Shown here piece by piece: positions 34,401 to 36,022 of a DNA stretch of 36,022 nt. The DNA is from Chlorobiota bacterium (lineage in GTDB: Bacteria; Bacteroidota; Bacteroidia; Flavobacteriales; Flavobacteriaceae): positions 1 through 36,022 of the forward strand of contig JAADED010000082.1 in assembly GCA_013153605.1 (NCBI GenBank), in the 5' to 3' direction. The notes under the pieces are model-generated. The model worked only from the letters and a program-made list of their open reading frames with translations, did no database searches and was not told the origin of the DNA. The stretch's first letter is position 1; each line of letters starts with the position of its first letter. A program made the translations under genes and the position numbers.

Positions 34401-35629
34401 GGTATTTGGGAACGCTCAATCCCGACATTCCTTTTGTATTGGGTTGGACCGAACCCGAAGTCCGTTATGAACTGGCCCGCAAGGGATGGCTTACCGAATA
34501 TCCGGGCTTGAACGAAGCCTTTATGCAAAACTTCCAGGAGCAGTGGAATTTCTCCACCAATTTCCAACCCGTTAAAAACCTGAAAATCGACGTGCGGGCC
34601 ACACGCCAATATGCCAAAAATTATTCGGAAACGTTCCGGGTATCCAATCGCACATACCAACCCTTGGTGCCCACGCTGGAAGGCCATTTTGCCGTCAGTT
34701 GGCTTATGCTCAAAACCGCCAACGAACCGTTCGACCCCGACAACAGCCCGGCCATCGAACGTATGCGCCGCAATTCTTATGTGATCGCCTCCCGCCTGGC
34801 GGCCGCCCGCGGACTGCCGGTACCTTCCGCCGGGTATCCCGACGGGTACGGATTTTTCCAAACCGACGTGCTGGTGCTCTCCTTTATTTCGGCCTTTACC
34901 ATGCGCGATCCGGGTAAAATCCCTCTCACGCCTTTTGCCAACGTACCCGTACCCAACTGGAAAATCAAATACACGGGACTGAGCCGGACCGAATTGTTCC
35001 GCAAACATTTCAAACGCTTCAGTCTCGAGCATGCCTATCAATCGGATTTGACGGTCAACCGGTTCCGCAACAATTTGGAATTTTTCCAAGACCCCCAAGC
35101 CCGCGATATTACAGGGAATTATTACGGCCAACTCAGTTTCGGCGACATTATCATGACCGAACAATTCAACCCTCTGGTGCGGGTCCAAATGGAAATGAAA
35201 AACAATCTCCAATTGGACGTGGCTCTCAAAAAGGACCGCCTGGTGGGGCTGAACACCGAAAATTATACGCTCACCCATATTTCGGGCAAAGAAGTGGTGG
35301 TGGGTTTGGGTTATCGCATTAAGGACGTGTATCTTCCCCTCCGCCTGGGAGGCAACAGCTACGAATTCCGTTCGGATTTGATCGTAAAAGCCGATTTTTC
35401 GTACCGCAAAAACCTCAACGTGATTTACGGCTTCTTGCAAACCAACTCCCAGCCCGTCAGCGGCAAATACATTTACAATTTCCGCTTCTCGGCCGATTAC
35501 GCTTTTTCCAAAAACCTTTCGGCCATCCTGTTTTACGAGCACAATTATTCGCGCTTTGCGGTGTCCACCTCCTATCCGCTGACCAGCATCCGCGCCGGAT
35601 TTACTTTCAAATATACCTTCGGCAACTGA
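28439..35629 (+). CDS. sprA: SprA, outer-membrane translocon of the type IX secretion system
   Basis: The 2396-residue protein matches the giant size of SprA/Sov, the 36-strand outer-membrane channel through which type IX cargo passes. It is needed for gliding adhesin delivery. A signal peptide ends AYAYAQQ. Blocks near the start (VKLIYEYDPEKNLYIKKYKVGDY, YPAVLTPREYF) and LPLKI..VWPVENRMELRLELL near residues 1363-1398 are typical. An acidic, Ca-site-like stretch (DVGLDGLRNDEEQ, then DTEDIDRDQTMNTIDAYFEYE) lies at about 1050-1145. A Lys/Glu/Arg-rich low-complexity insert covers about 1870-1942. I chose the ATG at 28439 because it begins the signal peptide; an upstream ATG at 28415 lies within ruvA. 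GGAGG precedes the start by only one base. Confidence 0.96.
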   Translation: MKKAGLLLIFLWAAYAYAQQDTTTVAQDTAVTPLKTRFPDAPSVKLIYEYDPEKNLYIKKYKVGDYDVGYPAVLTPREYFALLQREQINKNFKETNDAIAGKDQEKQKDLLPQFYVNSKFFESLFGGNNIVIEPRGTFELDLGVRYTRRDNPAIPVRNRTNFTPDLNQRISMGLTGRIGKRLNLNLNYDTQSMFQFNNQVKLDFNLDEDAILQKIEVGNVNMQTANSLLTGPQNLMGLKTVMKFGNTEITLVGAEQKSSMQIINARGGEVLEDFEKDILGYDDNRHFFLAQYFRDRYDQALERYPYINSQVRITRVEVWITNRNSNPDNVRNIVAIQDLGESYRIGLDNPPPGYIVRPGALPDNNVNLMNPEAIGTPGSLLNPNIRQIATVDAGFSGITPVNGKDYVALENAVKLDSTQYTLYPKLGYISLRRKLNPDEVLAVAFEYSVGGKVYKVGEFTDDGIVYPQTLVVKLLKSNIVDTREPAWDLMMKNIYALNAYGISQEDFMMHILYADPTPLNYINPVGSTPLPPAVKDKILLHVFHMDELNTSLDPQPGGDGFFDFIPGITVDPQNALIKFTTVEPFGRYLFEKLRLDPGESYDDPHTWNANQAKYVFKELYTLSPSQARQFPEKNKFLLKGKYKSSMGGGINIGGFNIPRGSVHVTAGGRELVEGVDYVVNYQAGRVEIINPALKASNVPIQVRVEQSDLFQQSTKIFTGIDIQHRFNENFTVGATYLKLKEKPITWKADYGYEPLNNALMGMNGNFSTSLNFLTKWVNYLPYVKTDAESRLTLRSEMAYLKPGLAEVSDIAGESASLIEDFESAQSQVDLTLPYPWKLSPTPARFPESRLIDNWEYGKNRAKLAWYFIDPVFYSNNPPPGIDNQEISKDENRPVRIDELFDRDIQAGTYNLTNTLNLAYFPDERGPYNYDTRVDPATGKLLHPEQRWAGIFRPMTITDFEQANVQYITFWVMDPFYNNPVPQTGGKLYINLGYIKEDILYDGRKQYENGLPGDGGTANTVFTAWGKVPVNQSLTYAFSDDPAERANQDVGLDGLRNDEEQTHFASFLNALPPAVRTTLTGDPSGDDFVHYLDAQGGIVERYKNFNNTQGNTPVSTNNANAGETYPDTEDIDRDQTMNTIDAYFEYEIPIRPGLTLSDPYVKDIKETTYTDATRRQRTARWIQFKVPITEFTSRYGNINDFRSIKFMRLYLTGFDRPVVLRFATLDLVRSDWRVYQQTLDPNDPNPSDDPTTVEVTSVSSEENQTRTGVQYVSPPGIVREEIYQNNQLIRQNEQALSIRVCDLEPKDARGAFKYVAVDMRQFKNLKMFIHAESIPGQPPLADGDMEAFLRFGTDLSQNFYEIRLPLKITSPGTSDPEEVWPVENRMELRLELLQKLKLDLIRNRRANPADLILVDEAQLDPAAAGRPNRLTIGIKGNPDFSDVRVIMVGVRNRTSSLICGEAWFNELRLTEMKNEGGWATQGSADLTLADLATFNFAGGLATSGFGPLEQGPLGRSVENKYHYTFNSALNVGKFLPPKWNLTIPVNYTVTKQFIRPEYDPVHRDILLDDRLAAAQTPQERDSILNVARDIQSYKSIALVGVKKNYPNRTSGTGANQEVKKHFYDIENFTFDFTYTQADHTNYEVEMNRMQTVQTGFVYSYNIPSKPFQPLSKVKAKWLNKKYLRFIKDFNFNLLPSAVTFRTHIDRRFTNFRVRQIIDYGLDFPPMQSRDYKVNADYSINYSPFRSMNITLTGNAFRTVKNYFNPDGTLRYDATVWDGFFHPGDPYIMQQGFNLTYKFPFDKFPLINFISANYNYNGSFQWQRRPEVMADVDGYDLGNTIQNANTQQITGTVDLKKIYDFTGLTYWENKWSGKKVRPRKSKTRKKSRTKKGRAQTSKETEKAEKSEKETETKEKEKEKGLPGLAARNNEKEKRGGSAQKTTGRKVYFNPTKAHKAVASVLHVFTSVKRIRFQYKQTNGLLIPGYLPSTGYLGTLNPDIPFVLGWTEPEVRYELARKGWLTEYPGLNEAFMQNFQEQWNFSTNFQPVKNLKIDVRATRQYAKNYSETFRVSNRTYQPLVPTLEGHFAVSWLMLKTANEPFDPDNSPAIERMRRNSYVIASRLAAARGLPVPSAGYPDGYGFFQTDVLVLSFISAFTMRDPGKIPLTPFANVPVPNWKIKYTGLSRTELFRKHFKRFSLEHAYQSDLTVNRFRNNLEFFQDPQARDITGNYYGQLSFGDIIMTEQFNPLVRVQMEMKNNLQLDVALKKDRLVGLNTENYTLTHISGKEVVVGLGYRIKDVYLPLRLGGNSYEFRSDLIVKADFSYRKNLNVIYGFLQTNSQPVSGKYIYNFRFSADYAFSKNLSAILFYEHNYSRFAVSTSYPLTSIRAGFTFKYTFGN

Positions 35630-35674
35630 GGCGGGTCGCGATCTTTTTCTTATTTTGCCTTCAAACCCCCATGT

Positions 35675-36022
35675 ATGCGCCTAATTGGCCGATTTGATGC
35701 GTCCTTGGCCCGGTTTTTTCTATTGACGTTTCTGTCGGGCGCGCTCACAAGTTGCGGCTTGATGCAACCGCTCGGCCGCTACCGGATGACCATGGCGGTT
35801 TTGGACAGCAGCCATGCCATGCGTCCCGTAAATGCTTCGGAACCCCATATTCACATCAACCGCGCCCGACCGCACAATATCGTGGGCGGAAGCATACTCG
35901 ACAACGTGTACCATTCCGATGACGGCGGCCGCACCTGGCACCACCGGCGGCTGGAATCGCCTTTCGGCGTGTACGGCGATCCGGTAATCGTATCCGACCC
36001 GGGAGGGAGCATCTACTACTTT
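35675..36022 (+). CDS. Lipoprotein with Asp-box (BNR/sialidase-like) motif, 3' end outside window
   Basis: The 116 residues present begin with Arg residues and a hydrophobic stretch ending in lipobox LTSC (Cys27). The mature region contains S81-DDGGRTW88, an Asp-box as found in BNR-repeat beta-propellers, preceded by VGGSILDNVYH. The EPHIHINRARPHNIVGGS and FGVYGDPVIV patterns fit exo-alpha-sialidase-like or glycosyl-hydrolase-like propeller lipoproteins in Bacteroidota. Asp-boxes also occur in non-enzymatic propellers, so activity cannot be claimed without the catalytic Arg triad. The ATG at 35671 runs into an early stop; the one at 35675 begins the signal peptide. The open frame continues to the last base. 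Confidence 0.75.
   Translation, partial: MRLIGRFDASLARFFLLTFLSGALTSCGLMQPLGRYRMTMAVLDSSHAMRPVNASEPHIHINRARPHNIVGGSILDNVYHSDDGGRTWHHRRLESPFGVYGDPVIVSDPGGSIYYF

Noticed and set aside
33482-35542. Very long minus-strand open frame opposite sprA
   Set aside because: SprA is certain on the other strand. The antisense frame is kept open by codon bias and shows no recognisable domain. Similar long antisense frames at 30026-31384 and 20650-21942 lie opposite sprA and the response regulator.

Overview
The window is a chromosomal segment from a member of the Bacteroidota, most likely Flavobacteriales or a close relative. The main evidence is gene content: SprA, PorQ, GldF and GldG belong to the type IX secretion / gliding machinery found only in this phylum. 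Exact or near matches to the Bacteroidota promoter (TTG about 20 bases upstream of TAnnTTTG) precede several genes, and strong Shine-Dalgarno sites are rare. Genus and species cannot be read from the sequence. I see no tRNA, rRNA, CRISPR array, insertion sequence or prophage.

Layout. 1-545 has no credible gene. It holds an 8-bp tandem array, a 7-bp and a 6-bp tandem array, REP-like palindromic motifs and a 9-bp-stem hairpin. 546-1751 (+): radC and a lipoprotein with a pyridoxamine-phosphate-oxidase-like fold. 1755-4826 (-): a gldF-gldG-sfsA operon with overlapping genes. 4932-5944 (+): a lipoprotein with a TonB C-terminal domain and a START-like protein. 5984-9022 (-): a glycoside hydrolase 3 / serine hydrolase fusion. 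9086-13174 (-): a tightly overlapping birA - acyltransferase - DegT aminotransferase - flippase operon that looks like a small surface-glycan cassette. 13226-18737 (+): rsfS-ftsH-LUD protein-cdsA-psd-zinc peptidase, mostly abutting or overlapping. 18857-23513 (+): grpE-dnaJ-sigma54 response regulator-porQ-cmk. 23503-24365 (-): tatA and a PAP2 phosphatase. 24420-26890 (-): a TonB-dependent receptor behind a clear TPP riboswitch. 26910-27344 (-): a small lipoprotein. 27445-35629 (+): ybaB-ruvA-sprA. 35675-end (+): a truncated lipoprotein with an Asp-box (sialidase-like) motif.

How the genes fit together. Much of the window serves the cell envelope. Protein export and quality control are represented by tatA, ftsH, grpE and dnaJ. 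Phospholipid synthesis is represented by cdsA and psd. Outer-membrane secretion and gliding are represented by sprA, porQ and gldFG, and nutrient uptake by the TPP-controlled receptor. Glycan export and wall recycling also appear. The type IX genes sit in three separate operons beside housekeeping genes. I found no clearly undescribed multi-gene system. The observations most worth following are the TPP-regulated receptor, a perfect palindrome over the grpE promoter, the birA-to-flippase operon, two lipoproteins with unexpected domains, and the repeat mosaic at the left edge.
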